In this document: positions 11,244 to 23,244 of the stretch, piece by piece
How positions within the stretch are numbered: the first letter of the stretch is position 1
Layout: every line of letters starts with the position of its first letter
Assembly: GCA_002286715.1 (NCBI GenBank)
Contig: NSJX01000071.1
Span: 36,792-96,997 of the forward strand
Direction of reading: 5' to 3'
DNA from: Dentipellis sp. KUC8613
Taxonomy: Eukaryota > Basidiomycota > Agaricomycetes > Russulales > Hericiaceae
DNA length: 60,206 nt
Program-made: the position numbers and the translations under genes
The notes under the pieces: model-generated
Database searches by the model: none
Seen by the model: only the letters and a program-made list of their open reading frames with translations
What the model was told of the DNA's origin: nothing

Positions 11244-12610
11244 CTAGTCAGTCGCAATGTCCGAACGACGTAAGAAAGCATAATGCAAGATGTCGTGTGA
11301 CGTCCCGTCGGACGCAAGCACGCTTGCATCCTCCATGTCACTGAGGAGCATGCTGATGCAGCGAGCGGCACCAGAAAGATGCGCCGCTCTCGTACACGCC
11401 GCGTGGACTTTGAGGTAGCGCGGGTCTGGGAGGGGAAGCCGCTCGGGGTCCGGCGTAGTTATTGGACGCGTCTCCCCGGGGTTTTGACCGGCCTGGCGAG
11501 GAAGTCGTACCCTTTCGGGGACTTCACCGTGTAGCAGTGATCCGGGCTCTACAAACAGCCATCAGTCATCAACAGATGTCGCACGTTGACTCACGATACT
11601 TACGCTCGGCTACTCACGTTTGGGTCTTTCTCCAGCTAGATATTCAGCTGGCTGAAGGAATCGTACAGGTCGGGGATCAGGGTGAGGCCATTTCCTAAGC
11701 CATGGACCCTTCGAGGGTCGAGCTCGTGGTCATATGATATACCACCATAAGGGTCGAAGACAGCATAGGCTGACGCGGCACACGCAGTCTGTCAAGAGCG
11801 AAATACTCAGTAACAGAAGTCATGCCAATCACACCAGCAGCGAACGTACATTTACCGAGTCTTCGAGGCCCTCGTAAAGACAAACAAGGATATGAGCGCA
11901 GCGCGTGGTCATGACCTCGTTTCCGTCATCCAGAAACAGATTTTGTTGCAAGACCTCAAGATCCAATTTCTTGGACAGCATGCATCTGTACCCGTCGCAG
12001 CTTAGAGCCTAAACACGCGTTTCAAGGAATAATATTAGCGTGATGAATGCGACGAACATGGAGGTAGAACTGTAAGGCGCACTTTCCGCTTCGCGGTCAG
12101 GCAGCTCGTCGGCGGTGTAGCTGAGAGCGCACCGAGATCAACATCCTGGGCGATGTCGATGAGGCCAACCACCGGTTCTTCAAGCAAAGACCTAGGGAAA
12201 ATATCCGTGTTTTTATCTCGGAAAACTGATCTAGATGAATGAGCACACAAATCCGGTGGAGGGGGGAAGAGTGCAAACAGGTTTGACTTACAGCAGCGAA
12301 GGAGGTGATCAAAATATACACCCCCAAGTCCTTGAAGCGCCCGATCAACATAACATCGCGCGACTTCTTCAGCAAGATATTCGCGCCCGGCGTCCGTCGG
12401 TGCCTCAAGCAGCATGAATCCAAGAAGGCGCACAGAAATTAGGGGGTCCAGTTGCCAGGGCCCAGGACCTATATAACAGCGCCATGACGCGTGGTTCGCG
12501 AAGCGTTGGCGAGCTTTGATTCTAGGTTCAAGAATGTTTGGTAGGCGAAGTGCACGGTAGGCTTGTGACAGACAGTGAATGGATTCGGGTGAGGAAGAGG
12601 TTCGGGCATG
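11244..12610 (-). pseudogene. Decayed fungal HNH endonuclease-like gene
   Basis: This resembles the large basidiomycete family with an HNH_2-type nuclease core. Co-linear pieces on the minus strand are: an N-terminal segment (LDPLISVRLLGFMLLEAPTDAGREYL, interrupted in the family style), the core LSCDGYRCMLSKKLDL...RCAHIL at about 12004-11896, RVHGLGNGLTLIPDLYDSF at about 11690, and the C-terminal block TTPDPERLPLPDPRYLKVHAACTRAAHLSGAA at about 11460-11360, with stop TAG 11244-11246. Two lesions are visible. TAG at 11636-11638 falls where the family usually has Trp before LEKDP. The frame is also lost near 11459-11461, where an in-frame TAA appears and the conserved TTPDP block continues one frame over, as expected from a 1-nt loss. 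The 5' end is unclear and may be disrupted too. No intron of workable size removes the stop. Confidence 0.72.
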
Positions 12611-12826
12611 TCGGTCTGTATTCAAGCATGGGGTAATGGGCGCTTATCTGTCGAAGCGCGACGCGACGCGACGATGTCCGAAGCGCCCGCCTAAGGCTAC
12701 GCTGTATATGAAGTCAACCAGATGAGAAGTCGTCTCTGCACAAGATAACATACTACATAAATCAATACGAAGATAGAGATATAGGAAATGAAGCAAGGGT
12801 ATTCCTTATTCCTCAGCACCGTCTAC

Positions 12827-15800
12827 TCATTGCAACGTCTCCGACGCCCACGGCTGTGGCTCACTGCTCATCTCAAACACGATATCTCCTCCACGTACGA
12901 TCTGCTCATGCGTGATGACGGGGTCAGACAGCTTCTCACCGTTGACAGTGAGCGACTTGATGTAGGGCTTCTTGGGCGCGCCGTGCGAAGTGATGCGCAG
13001 CGGTGCTGGGGCGCCGGGTAGACGGATGGTGATGGAGTCGAAGAATGGGCTTTGTGAGTGGTTGCATAGAGTGTCAGCTATCCGGCTTGGTAAGAAAAGG
13101 AGGGTGCACTGACGTTCCAACGATGTAGTCTCCCGACACGGGGTTTACGGGATAAAATCCGAGTGCACTGAAGATATACCATGCGCTCATCTGACCGCAG
13201 TCCTCGTTCTGACAACATAGGTAAACACGGATACGAAAGGAAGCAGCACCGAGGGCGTACCCCAGAAAGACCGATAGGGGTGTTATTGTAGTTTGCAGTG
13301 GCGATTTCGCGTACCCGGCTTTGGGATTTGGAGGCTGCGCGAGCCATGGAGTATAGGTACGGGATATGGTGCGAAGGCTGTGGGATGTTTTAAGTATTAC
13401 ATAGCTTCCCCAAGAACGACATTCCACACCTCGTTCGAGTGGTCATTATGTCCTGCAAAGTTTCCAAGTCAGTCGACCGCAAGAAGACGCTCTGCATTTG
13501 CGAACATACCTCCATCGAAGTGAGCATCCAAACTGCGTACAAACTGTGCCCTCCCACCGCGCGCCTCGATGAGCTCGTCCATGGCATGCACGACATCGAA
13601 CGAATACGCCCACTTGTCGCCCTCCGTCCAGCCCTCGTCCTCGCCCGCCCACGCGCCGCTCGCATTGCGCGCCTCCATGAAGTCCGTCGCGTTATTGTAG
13701 ATCGTGAACGGCGCCGTCATGGAGCGGTTCAGGAAGAACGCGGCGTCGGATGTTTTGTTGAGCAGGGAGGCAAGAACGGAAACGGCGAAGTCGTCATCTG
13801 GAGAAGTATGGTCAGGAGACGTCTAGAGGAGTGTGCGGAAGAACGGACAGGCGTAGTCCAGAGTCCGCGAGGCCGATTCAGAGTGGATATCATCGGCGAC
13901 CCATCCTTTCTGCTCGTAGACAGAAGACAGGCCAGCACGGACTTCGTACCCTACGTGCTCCTCCCGGTCAGCGTATCTATATGATGTCCAAGTAAGCTCA
14001 ATGATGAGAACTTGGAAGAGGTGAAACATACACTGTCGTATTGTCATTCTGCGGAGGAACAGTTGCGTCTTTGTGCACGGCCGCCCAGGCCGTCCCAAGG
14101 TCGAAGCCGGTGATGTTCTTCAGGACGGCTTCTGCGACTAGCGAGTCCGCATGGGTGCCAACCTATTACACAGTGGTTTGGGAAGTCGCTCTGGGTTCAA
14201 TACGAGACTTGCGTACCATAATATTAGTCTCTGGGCGTTTTTCGTACTGTGAGTGATTATGCGAACGCATAAGCCAGGATCGTGCCTCACCTACAATATT
14301 CTTCCACATGGGCAGCCATCCACCCTTTATCCCTGGATTATTTTACACGGATGAATGAGATCTCAAAACAAACGAACCTCTTTGTAGTCTTGCAGCATGC
14401 TCTGCACCATACCGGGTATCCTCTCGGGCGCGAGCAGGATCTGCCAGGCCCATTCTGCGCGGAACGTGTCCTACAAGACAAGTCAGGTATCATGCTTCGT
14501 AGCATACGGCATATGCATACCCAAATCGAATACCCGTCATACGACTCGCCTTCATGGACAGCATTGTCATAACCAGAATAATACTTCCCGTCCTCGCTTG
14601 CCTCGTAAGGATACTGAAGCATCATTAGCGGTATTCTCAGCGATCGTCCGATGAGCACGTACCTGCAGCGAATGGAAAACAGCCGTATAGAATACAGCAA
14701 GCTCATCGCTCGTCGCGCCATCCACCTCAATAAGATCCAACTTATCCGCCCACGCCTTTCTCGTCGTCCGGGCGGTCTTCTCTAAGCTCGTCCCGTCCGG
14801 AATCTCCTTCTCCAGATTCTTCCTCGCCTGCTCCACGGAGATAAACGACACGCCTATCCTCACGTCCACTTCCTTCGTCCCCTCCGCAAATTGCACATAC
14901 CCACCAAGCACCGTCCCATCGCGTTCTCGCTCACCAGCGCGTGTGGTCCCATTCTGTGTCGTGCCGAACCCTGCAAAGGGCTTGTCGAAGCGAGCGCAGA
15001 AGTAGCCGCGCCAGCCAGGCGCAGGGTTGGGGCCGATGATGAAGTCCTGCCGCTCAGCGTTCGAGCCTGTGATCTCGCGCGCGACGGGGTCGACATTGAT
15101 GCTGCCCAGAGGGTAGGTCAGGTTGTTCACGTCTGAGGATCCTATGATAGAAGGCCGCGAGGCTTCCAAGAGGACGTAAGGCTGTTTTGTGCCGGAGAAC
15201 GTGAAGCGCAGGTGACCGACGCGGGAAGCTGAGTATGTCAGTGTGAAAGGACGATGGTGATAGAAAATGCTGGGACGTACTAGCACTCTGCTCTGCGGTG
15301 ATCTTTCCTCCCTCAATCGCATTCAAGTCTGCCTTGTAGTAGCTGGGCGTGATGACTTCGCTGTCCTTGCTGAACTGCATACCCCGCTCCTCAAACACAC
15401 TGCGCACAGTGCCAGCGCCAGGTACGACAATCGCCTGCCCGCTTTCTCCCATCCATATCGCAGGCTGGTGAGTGCCCTGGAATCCGTGGATGGCAGTGTC
15501 CGTCACGTTGTAGGGGGTCATGGAGACATAGTTTTGACGCGTCTGCGCAACCCAGCGTGTCATGGCGAATGGAGGCGCGGTGGAAGGGATCATACCGCCC
15601 GAGCCGTTGGGCGTATCGCCGCCGTTCCCAATCAGACTACGAATGAGGGTCAATGAAGAAGACTGGGAGGGACGCGTAGGACTGACGCGTTTACATGGTC
15701 GACTGCTGCGCTCTTGGGGTCGCGAAAGCCGGAAGGCGGCGACTGGCTTGCGAGGACAGAGAGAACTAGGATGCATGAGTGGGCTATGAGAGCCCTCCTG

Positions 15801-15841
15801 CGTGCGTACATGGTCTCGAACGAGCGCACGAGGGAGAGCAT
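12827..15841 (-). CDS. Glycoside hydrolase family 92 alpha-1,2-mannosidase
   Basis: Predicted secreted or vacuolar exo-alpha-mannosidase acting on alpha-1,2-linked mannose of fungal glycans. Many short introns separate exons. Exon 1 is 15841-15687 and exon 2 starts at 15636. The N-terminus carries a hydrophobic signal (ARRRALIAHSCILVLSVLAS); Met at 15811 is an alternative start giving a cleaner signal peptide. The mature part begins with the family's VNALIGNGGDTPNGSGG, continues through the beta-sandwich (VGHLRFTFSGTKQPYVL; a Ca-site-like YDNAVHEGESYDGYSIWDTFRAEW block) and the catalytic-base loop NEDCGQMSAWYIFSALGFYPV. It ends with the beta-rich ITIRLPGAPAPLRI tail. The expected GH92 length of about 750-800 aa fits. 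It is divergent from the Mtf2-like gene; the spacer is 570 bp. Confidence 0.9.
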
Positions 15842-16411
15842 GGTGGAACACCTCCTGCTATAAATACGGGAGCACTGGCAGGTGCACGGCTAGGATCTCG
15901 CTGTCAGCTGACCGCGTCACGCTGCCTCTGCGGTCTGATGGTGATGACGGCAAGTAAGAACCACCCTGAGGGCGCGCCAGAGATGTCCGAAGGTGTCTTT
16001 CGTCGTGAACTGTGCCGTGGTATCAGTAAAGAGGTTACAGCACAACATACCCGTGAGGCGTTTGACATGAATGTAGATCGAACCTGTTCACGAAATAGTT
16101 TCAAGTGACGGACGAGTTTAGGAGCTAGTTTGATTCCTCTCGCAGGCCCAGAAGCAAAGGCTCGAGACAACGCGAAAGTTGGGACGAAGAGAACCTGAGG
16201 ACAGCGCAAGCGGCGTCCTCGGAGCTGTCCATCTCTCAAAGCGCCCGCCGGCCCGCTCGTGCCGGAGCCAGGCTTTTCGATCGTCTCGCGGGCTGCTCCT
16301 TACTTTCCACGACACTTCGTGTGTCGAAAACCTCAAAAGACTGGTGTGTACTTGTCAATATATCTTGTGTTGACGCGTCTGATGCGTTAAGGATGCTTTG
16401 ACTAGTCTTCA
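15842..16411. other. Divergent spacer between GH92 and Mtf2-like genes
   Basis: This 570-bp region lies between two genes transcribed away from each other, so it should hold both promoters. No coding sequence, repeat or clear core promoter element was identified. Confidence 0.35.
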
Positions 16412-17844
16412 ATGCTCTGCTCAGGACGGCTAGCCCGAGGCCACACGTCATGCCTTCATAGACAGCTTATTGCCGGTGCGCCTTTCAGCACTTCTCATCC
16501 GCGTTTGTATATTGAATATAGTTTACGTAGATGCGTTGCAGGCATGCTCGTCAACGTCGCGCTTCTCGTTTCACTGGCATGCGGCGCCCAGGAATGAGAC
16601 GCCAGAGGTCAAGAAAGTGTCCAAGACTAGGCCGCGCCGGTATTCGTCATCTCGGAGCTACAGCCAACACCACAAGGAACCCTTTGGCATAAAATCTAGC
16701 TCTGAGAGAGATGTACCACCACCCACAAGGTATGCTCTATCTTAGCATGCTTCCAGTTCACGCCGAACTCACCAAACGACACAGCTCCGACTCCCTCTTC
16801 TCGTCCGAATCCTCCCTCGACAACGTCTTCCACGGCCTCGACAAAATCGCGCCCATCCTCTCCCCCACACCCCGCTTCCAGCCGCGCCGGCAAGCGCTCA
16901 CCGCCTCTGAGAACCGCATCCTCGACGACATGTTCGACATGGCGCTCATCGGACACGCGAGCAGGCGGCCGCTCGCAGACCGGAAAAGCCAGCAGCAAAT
17001 CGAAGAGCTCTACAGCCAGCTGTCGAGCCACAAGCGCCCGCGTGCGCCCGCAAAACACGTCGACGCCGAGCTCGACAAGAAGCGCGAGCAGATGGAGCTG
17101 TGCCAGACGGACTTGGAGCTGCTGCAGTGGGCGAAGGAGGAGGTCTTCGGCGAGTCGCGGCGCTTCGAGGAAGCGGCGAAGCAGGCGCACAAGGCGCGTG
17201 CGGAGGGCGCGACGCAGTCCTCGTCGTCGGAGCCTGTGCCCGTGCCTCCGCTGCAGCCTCCTGCATACTCGCATATGATCGCGCTCCTGATCGAGGCGTT
17301 CCGGGACAAGTACCACGACCCGCACCTGGCGCTTGCGATGTTTGAGCACGCACGAAAGCTGTCCGTCGCGTCATATGTGTTCGGCTGCACCACGCCAGCG
17401 TACAACGAGCGCATCAAGACGCTGTGGACCTGCTTCCGTGACCTGCGCGGCGTGCTGGAGTCGCTGGAGGAGATGAAGGCCAACGGCATCATGCCAGACA
17501 CGCGTACGCGCTCGCTGGTCGACACTCTCCGCCGCGAGGCTGGCCAGAGCAACCTGTCGATGGAGGAGAGCGAGGCGGATATTGGGCAGGTTGCGAGCAT
17601 GCTGAACATGATTGAGAAACTGGTCGCAAAACCGAGGGGCAAGGCGCAGAGTCATGGGGGAGATCGGGCCTCAGGTGGGCACTCGCGAGCCGGTCTGGCG
17701 TTTGGCTTTGGCGCAGACACCAGAAGAAGCAACCGAAGGAGAGTGGACAGGCCTCGAGAGGACTGGAAAAATCCAAACTTGCATGAGTCTGAAGGTTTGG
17801 AGTTTGGTCACTGGCCTACCCCGTCTGACCTCCGTGACCATTGA
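16412..17844 (+). CDS. Mtf2-like mitochondrial mRNA-processing factor
   Basis: Probable mitochondrial matrix protein related to yeast Mtf2/Nam1, which couples mitochondrial transcription to RNA processing and translation. Three exons are proposed: 16412-16475, 16531-16729 and 16785-17844. Both introns are 55 nt and GT-AG, giving 440 aa. The short first exon supplies ATG and an Arg-rich, acid-poor start (MLCSGRLARGHTSCLHR), followed by RPRRYSSSRSY, consistent with a cleavable presequence. The third exon alone opens at an internal ATG (16711) that would lack it. The C-terminal domain (~170-335) carries ALAMFEHARKLSVASYVFGC, TPAYNERIKTLW and LESLEEMKANGIMPDTRT, matching my recollection of the Mtf2 C-terminal domain and resembling PPR helices. 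A basic tail follows. Confidence 0.75.
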
Positions 17845-18008
17845 TCTACGCACTCATAGTATCCTCCACTCGCCATAATCGTACATCCATATATACCGTT
17901 CGTAATCTCCTAGTGGAATTCAGTGTAAAATGGCAAAGGATAGTATCTCATCTAAAGTCACAGGTATGCACAGTCCCATATCCCAGTGTCGAACGCATGT
18001 ACCAGGTA

Positions 18009-19459
18009 TTACAGTGCCGCAAGCTGCTCTAGCCTGTACTGCACCTCCGCCAACACAGCACTAGCAAGCCCAGAGTCGGCCACACCGTCCTGCGAGCTGA
18101 GTCCGATACACAAGTCGCCCCCACGCACGGTACTCACGCTGAAGTCAAGCGCGGAGCCCGTTACGTTTGCGCTCTGCGAGAACACCAGCCGCGCGATTCT
18201 CCACCCGGTCGGGTCGTCCAGGTTCCCATCCACCAGTCCCACATTCGACACCTCGAACGACGAGTCGCGCGGCTTGCCGACCTTGCCGAGGAAGTACGCG
18301 CGAAAGTCGCTCACGAACTTCATCATGCCCGTGTTGCAGTCGCGATCGCCCGCAGCGAGCTTCGTCGCGAGCTGCTGCTTGACGCGCCGCGCGACGGCCC
18401 AGACGTCCGTCTCCGCACGTACGAAGGTGTGTTCGTCTGAGGTGACAAGGTTCGCGATGGCGCGGTCGCCGATGTCCGGGATGAAGCGCCGGAGGTTGAT
18501 GGGGCATACGCCTAAGAGCTCGTCCGCGGTTCCGTCTGCGGGCAGGTGCGCGAATATCGCTTGGGCGACGACAGCTTCGAGCAGGCCCGTCATGGTCGTC
18601 TGATTCGCTTTGCAGGCTTTCGATAGCGCAGCGACGCGGGAAGGCGGGACTGAGATGAGCTTGTACCGCGTAATCAAGGGCTTTGTGGAAGTGATGGGAG
18701 GACCAGTCCAGAGGCCTTCGCGTGATCCAGGGAACCATGACTTCCAGAGCGTTTTGGCGACGGTGAGCCATGATACAGGCAATGCGAGCAGAGAGTGTAC
18801 CGGAGGAATGAGTGGCAATTCGGGCACTTCAACGACAGGATGAGAGTCCGCCGAAGGATCTGCGGACTGGAGAGCAGACTGGAGGCTTTGATGGAAGATG
18901 GCTGCACCGCCGCCGTCCGTAATACCATGATGAATGAATAACGCGACGTCCACACCGTCTTGAGGGTTTGAAGGCGTCAAGATTGCTAGTCTCCACAGCG
19001 GAAGCCGCCCGAGGTCGTTGAAGGGCTTCAAAAGGCGTCCGTTGATGACCTTGGTCAGTTCCTTGTCCTGGTTCGCGTCGGCGGGGAGTTGGATGGACGT
19101 GGTCACTTCACGCAAGTCGATACGCGGTAGCCGAACAAATCTTGGCTCGTCACTGGACTCGTCTTCGATGGAGATCCCTAGAGCGGGGTGCTGGCATATG
19201 AGGGACTTCAGGGCGGTGTATAGGAGTGTCAATGTCAGCTCAGAACCGGGTGGGGGCTGAAAACGTGCAGCCATGCCGACAGCATGGTAGAAGCCAATGC
19301 TATGTCGGACAATTGACCACTTCTCGAGAAGGCCTAAAAGAGAAAAGGCTTGTAAATCGCGAACATGGTCGCTTGGAATGCCGTGGGTCGTCACGTACCC
19401 GGCTCGCGCACCTGCAAGTTTCCAACCATTTCTGCCTCTGACGCGACCTGTTCCGACAT
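18009..19459 (-). CDS. Alcohol acetyltransferase-like acyltransferase (AATase family)
   Basis: Predicted acetyl-CoA-dependent O- or N-acyltransferase of the yeast Atf1/Sli1 family, in the BAHD/condensation-domain superfamily. Two exons: 19459-19399 and 19333-18009, with a 65-nt intron, giving 461 aa. The catalytic HxxxD motif is HHGITDGGG (His156, Asp160). The first exon encodes only 20 residues but supplies the ATG and joins in frame to EKWSIVRHSIGFYHAVGMAA, a typical N-terminal block. A late block (SNVGLVDGN) matches the second conserved region of the fold. Substrates cannot be told from sequence; ester volatiles or detoxification of sphingoid-like compounds are both known for relatives. 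It is divergent from the DUF6533 gene at 20363. Confidence 0.82.
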
Positions 19460-20362
19460 TCCGACAGTAAAAAATGTCCGTTTTATAGAGCTGGGGTATC
19501 GACTGCGGAAAGAAATCGCTCGGGGAAGGCAGACGCCAAGGAGGAGAGCATGGTTGGTCAAGAAAGCGATTGACGCGTACTAAGCGGCCCGGACCGCAGC
19601 ACCGTTACCATAACAGGCCCTCCTGCTTTATACCGTGACTGCGCATGCAGATCCGAGTCGTAGCTCTCTTCCATCTCTCATAGGTTTTCGTCTTCAAGGT
19701 ATGGCATGGGAAGATAGACTGATGGAGGAGGAGCATCTTATGAGAGAAGTTGCTATCCCACAAATTGTCAAGTGTTAGTTCATCCAATCGACTAACGGAA
19801 GAAGCTACATACAGCTTAGTATATAGGTATGCGATGTGAGACGTCGACTCAGGCCAATTGACTTTTGATTGACATACATCACCCAGCTTCATTCCGTGGT
19901 AAGGTTGTTGTCTATGCCATGCGAGCCCTGAAGTTTGTGGGCAGGTCACAAAATTCACCAAACTTTCGCTGAAGCTCTTTTCTCCTCCTCCAGGGATTTC
20001 ATGCCTCCCTCTCCCGCCTATCGACCATCAAAACATACGCGGTGCTTGCTCCTTGACGATGGACAGGGCACCGTCTTGCCTGGAGTCTGAGATCGACCGC
20101 ATATGCTGTGAGATCCTGTCGTTCGATCGATCAATTGCGACGTTACGTCGCGGCGCTAAACGCCCTGGAGCCTCTGTAATTATGGCCCCGCTCTGATCGA
20201 GTCGCCTCACGCTTTTCTTCTTCCTCCTTCATCTCATCTCTTTTTCTTTCTTTCTGCTGTCTGTCTGGCACGACTGTGGTGCGGGCATCCAGTTTTTTGC
20301 GCCTTTCTTCTACCTTTCCTTTCAACGACCCTCTTTCACGGCTGGTCCCTCACGCGTGTTGA
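19460..20362. other. Divergent spacer between acyltransferase and DUF6533 genes
   Basis: This spacer is 903 bp. A 118-codon frame on the minus strand (19605-19961) shows no recognisable motif and is probably chance. The last ~150 bp before 20363 are pyrimidine-rich (ttcttcttcctccttc... from ~20214), a common feature of basidiomycete core promoters and leaders. Confidence 0.4.
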
Positions 20363-21864
20363 ATGGCCGATCCGGTTTCTGCCAGCCAGACCATCGATGT
20401 TGTACAAGGATTGCTCTATGCTAATGCCACGAGATACATCAGCGGTGAGTTGACACAGTCTTCCGCGCGTATTACGCGTAATTTCAACGCTCTCCGTCCA
20501 GCTATCGGCCTCGTGCTCCTGCTGCATGATCATGTCCTTACGCTGCCCCAAGAGGTATCTCTCATATGGAAGGCACCCTCTTCATTTGCCAAATATGCAT
20601 TCCTTGTCAACCGCTACCTTGTGCCGGCGTCTTTAATATTGGTCGCGACCGGTAAGCTCGGTATTCAGGAGATGCGGCTGCTCAGACTTACGGTTTCACG
20701 CTTACGGTTTCGCGGAACTTCAGAGATGTCTGACTTCAACAGTACGGCAAGGAGCGATCTTGTAAGTTGTCAAAGTTGGTCATATGTAACATGCTAACGA
20801 TGAGCTTGCATAGTTGTATGTACTCTGCTCATCGCATGTCGTTTTCCAAAATAACACTTGGTCATAAGTTGCCAGACCATGATTGCTGCAACGGCGGTTT
20901 TGTCCGTTTACTCCATTGGCATAGCGAATCTCCTGGTTCTCTTCCGGGTCCTCTTGCTGTGGAACAAGCATCGCGTACGTCCATCTCCCTGTTTGCTAAT
21001 ACTGAGAATATTACCTGATAACGCGACGCATAAACAGATCATTTTGCGTGTTTTATTTGTAGCCTTTGCCGTCAGCTTTGCGCTGACTTTTGCCAGCTTG
21101 ATATTTTTTGTAACCCGGCTTGATCGTGAGTCTGTACGACAGCCTTGGGAAGGACTTTCTTCGCTAAATTGACGCCATTCAGCCGGGGTGGCATGGTCAC
21201 CTATGGCTAGGATGTGCATTCTGTCGGGGACCAGCAAGGAATATGCACTTGTCTGGCTCACGCCGGTACGTCCGATGATTTGAATGGATGAACTGTCAAC
21301 GCTTGAACGTGCTTATCTCTCTAGTTGACATACGAGTTTCTCGTCCTCGGTTTAACAATTTACAACGCTTTGTCTCAACCGCGAAGTTCGGATGTGGAGC
21401 TCAGCCACATTCTCCGTCGGGACGGAATTCTGTTCTTCTTGGTGAAGACTTATATTCAAGCTTTCATCTGATTCCAGGGAAGCTGACATTCAGCTCAGAT
21501 CTTGACGTCTCTCCGCTTCATCAACATCGGCTTCGCATTGACCCAGGACCCGCGCAAGACCTTTCTTGTGATCTAGTACGTTGCCTCACGTTCTCTCTAG
21601 CATTGCTATTGACGTTCCCACTCGCCATCACATAGCCTCGTCTGGGCCCTCGTCACCCTCGTTCTCAACCGCTTTCTTTTGAATGTCCGCGCGGCCGAAG
21701 TGGCGCTCTCGCAGCTGCCTCTGTCGCCTCTGTCGCCTCTGTCCGCACCTTCAGGGCCATTTGGCCTCGACGGTCGAGCGTCTCCGTTCGCGCTGTGGGT
21801 CGTCGCAGAAGACGACTATGCTGGGGACGACGATCTTTGGCGAATGCAGTATACGGACGCCTGA
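20363..21864 (+). CDS. DUF6533-domain multi-pass membrane protein
   Basis: This is an agaricomycete-specific membrane protein family of unknown function with about seven transmembrane helices. Exon 1 is 20363-20444 and exon 2 starts at 20502. The splice restores the DUF6533 block (IGLVLLLHDHVLTLPQEVSLIWKAP ... FLVNRYL). Later exons encode hydrophobic helices (ATAVLSVYSIGIANLLVLFRVLLL, ILRVLFVAFAVSFALTFASLIFF, LTYEFLVLGLTIYNAL) and a conserved LRRDGILFFL segment. The apparent stops at 21466-21480 and 21576-21578 are removed by two GT-AG introns (gtgaag...ctcag and gtacgt...catag) that keep the frame. The C-terminus is soluble and acidic. Some intermediate exon edges (20650-20850) remain uncertain. 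Members are often multicopy and have been speculated to be receptors. Confidence 0.8.
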
Positions 21865-22568
21865 GTAAGGGAAGAAGATCTCTTGAATTGGTAATTTAGA
21901 TCGAATAGGTATGTGGTCCGCCTGTTTTGGCTGTCAAGATTATGCATCTGACACGTATCGAACATCTAGCACTTATTATACTACAAACTTGTTCACCGTT
22001 AATCGTCGTACAGGCATTTCATATCCTCTCGCCCATCGAGTTCTCTTCTACGACGGGCCCGTCTAACGAAGTCGTGACGCGATGCTCGTATCTTATACGA
22101 GTCCAGGGCTGAAATAGTGTACATAGTCTGGGTCTTTGACGAGGCAGGGCTCCATTTTACGCACCTGACGACGTCCCTCTCTTCAGGGCCGTCCAGAACA
22201 GAATGCTGTGAGTATTGTATTAAGTATTGTCAACCTCTGAGGGTCCAGCGAGGTCCAGTGCTTGCTCGGAGGATCCGGATGACTGCAATGCTTGTAGCAT
22301 TACAGTAATTGATAACGGACCGTTCACGGGCGTATCCCGGGTAGTATGATATAGCCTACTAAATCCCCGCGGGTTCGGTGATTTCGGTCGTCATGTGTGG
22401 GGGATAAGCAACGCTCGTCTCAGAGCTTCATTTCAATGCGTCTCTGGTGTATGAACTTCGCCAGTTGCAAGCGCCGGTAGACCATTGGACGCGGATGCCT
22501 GACTGAACCTCATTCGTTGCACCATCCTTCCCTTCTCTGCCATTGGCTCGTATAGCCAAGCCGATCAC
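21865..22568. other. Intergenic spacer left of the MITE
   Basis: This is the 3' flank of the DUF6533 gene. No gene or repeat is supportable. A 10-15 bp stretch at 22320-22350 is palindromic by eye but unremarkable. Confidence 0.3.
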
Positions 22569-23244
22569 ACTTCAGCTAGTGTTGCCGCAAGGTGAAGGTA
22601 CCTGAAGGCAAGGTGGACCTTACCTTGATGACGCGACCGCCTTGACGGTCTTAAGGTTCTCAAGGTGGACCTCAAGGCGCCTCAAGGTCCGCAGGAGACG
22701 GTGTGGGAATGATATTTGTAAGCAAAGCGACAACAGAACGCCGCTCCAACGCGCCACGTCTCCTTCCGCGATACGCGTTTTGGGACTACAACTTCGCTGC
22801 ATCTCTTGCTTGTACGACGTATATCTCTTTAGAATGAATTGTTTTCGCATCTATATGCCTGATCTACCATTGGAATACGAATCTCGAGTCACCTGAGCTT
22901 CACGGACGACTGTTCGGCTGGAGAAAACGAACTTCTCGCATTGTCATCCGGGATTTGCTCGCTAGAGGGAAGATTGAATTTATTGCTATGATTGTGAGAC
23001 TGCATAATGTTGTAGTCCTGTATATCTACACATTTGGGTATTATTTGACTTGAATCTCTCATATTCTCCTGCAGTTTTTACAGTACAAGCACTGGGCTCC
23101 TCTGTCCCACCGCGTGCACTGCCTCAGGGCTCGGCAGCTGAAGGTGGCTGAAGGTCCACCTTGATAATCTTAAGGCGATTAAGGCGAGAAACTCCGACAC
23201 CTTGAGGTCACCTTACCTCACCTTGCGGCAACACTAACTTCAGC
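22569..23244. mobile_element. Non-autonomous hAT-type MITE with 8-bp target duplication
   Basis: The element is 22577-23236 (660 bp). Its ends are perfect 19-bp terminal inverted repeats, TAGTGTTGCCGCAAGGTGA at the left and its exact complement at the right. The 8-bp sequence ACTTCAGC directly flanks both ends (22569-22576 and 23237-23244). An 8-bp duplication and a TAGNG terminus are hallmarks of the hAT superfamily. Subterminal ~100 bp on each side are packed with aaggt/acctt words in both orientations, possible transposase-binding sites. The core is AT-rich and encodes nothing recognisable, so the element would need a transposase supplied in trans. The perfect TSD and arms suggest recent insertion. 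It sits 373 bp upstream of the GPCR start. Confidence 0.9.
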
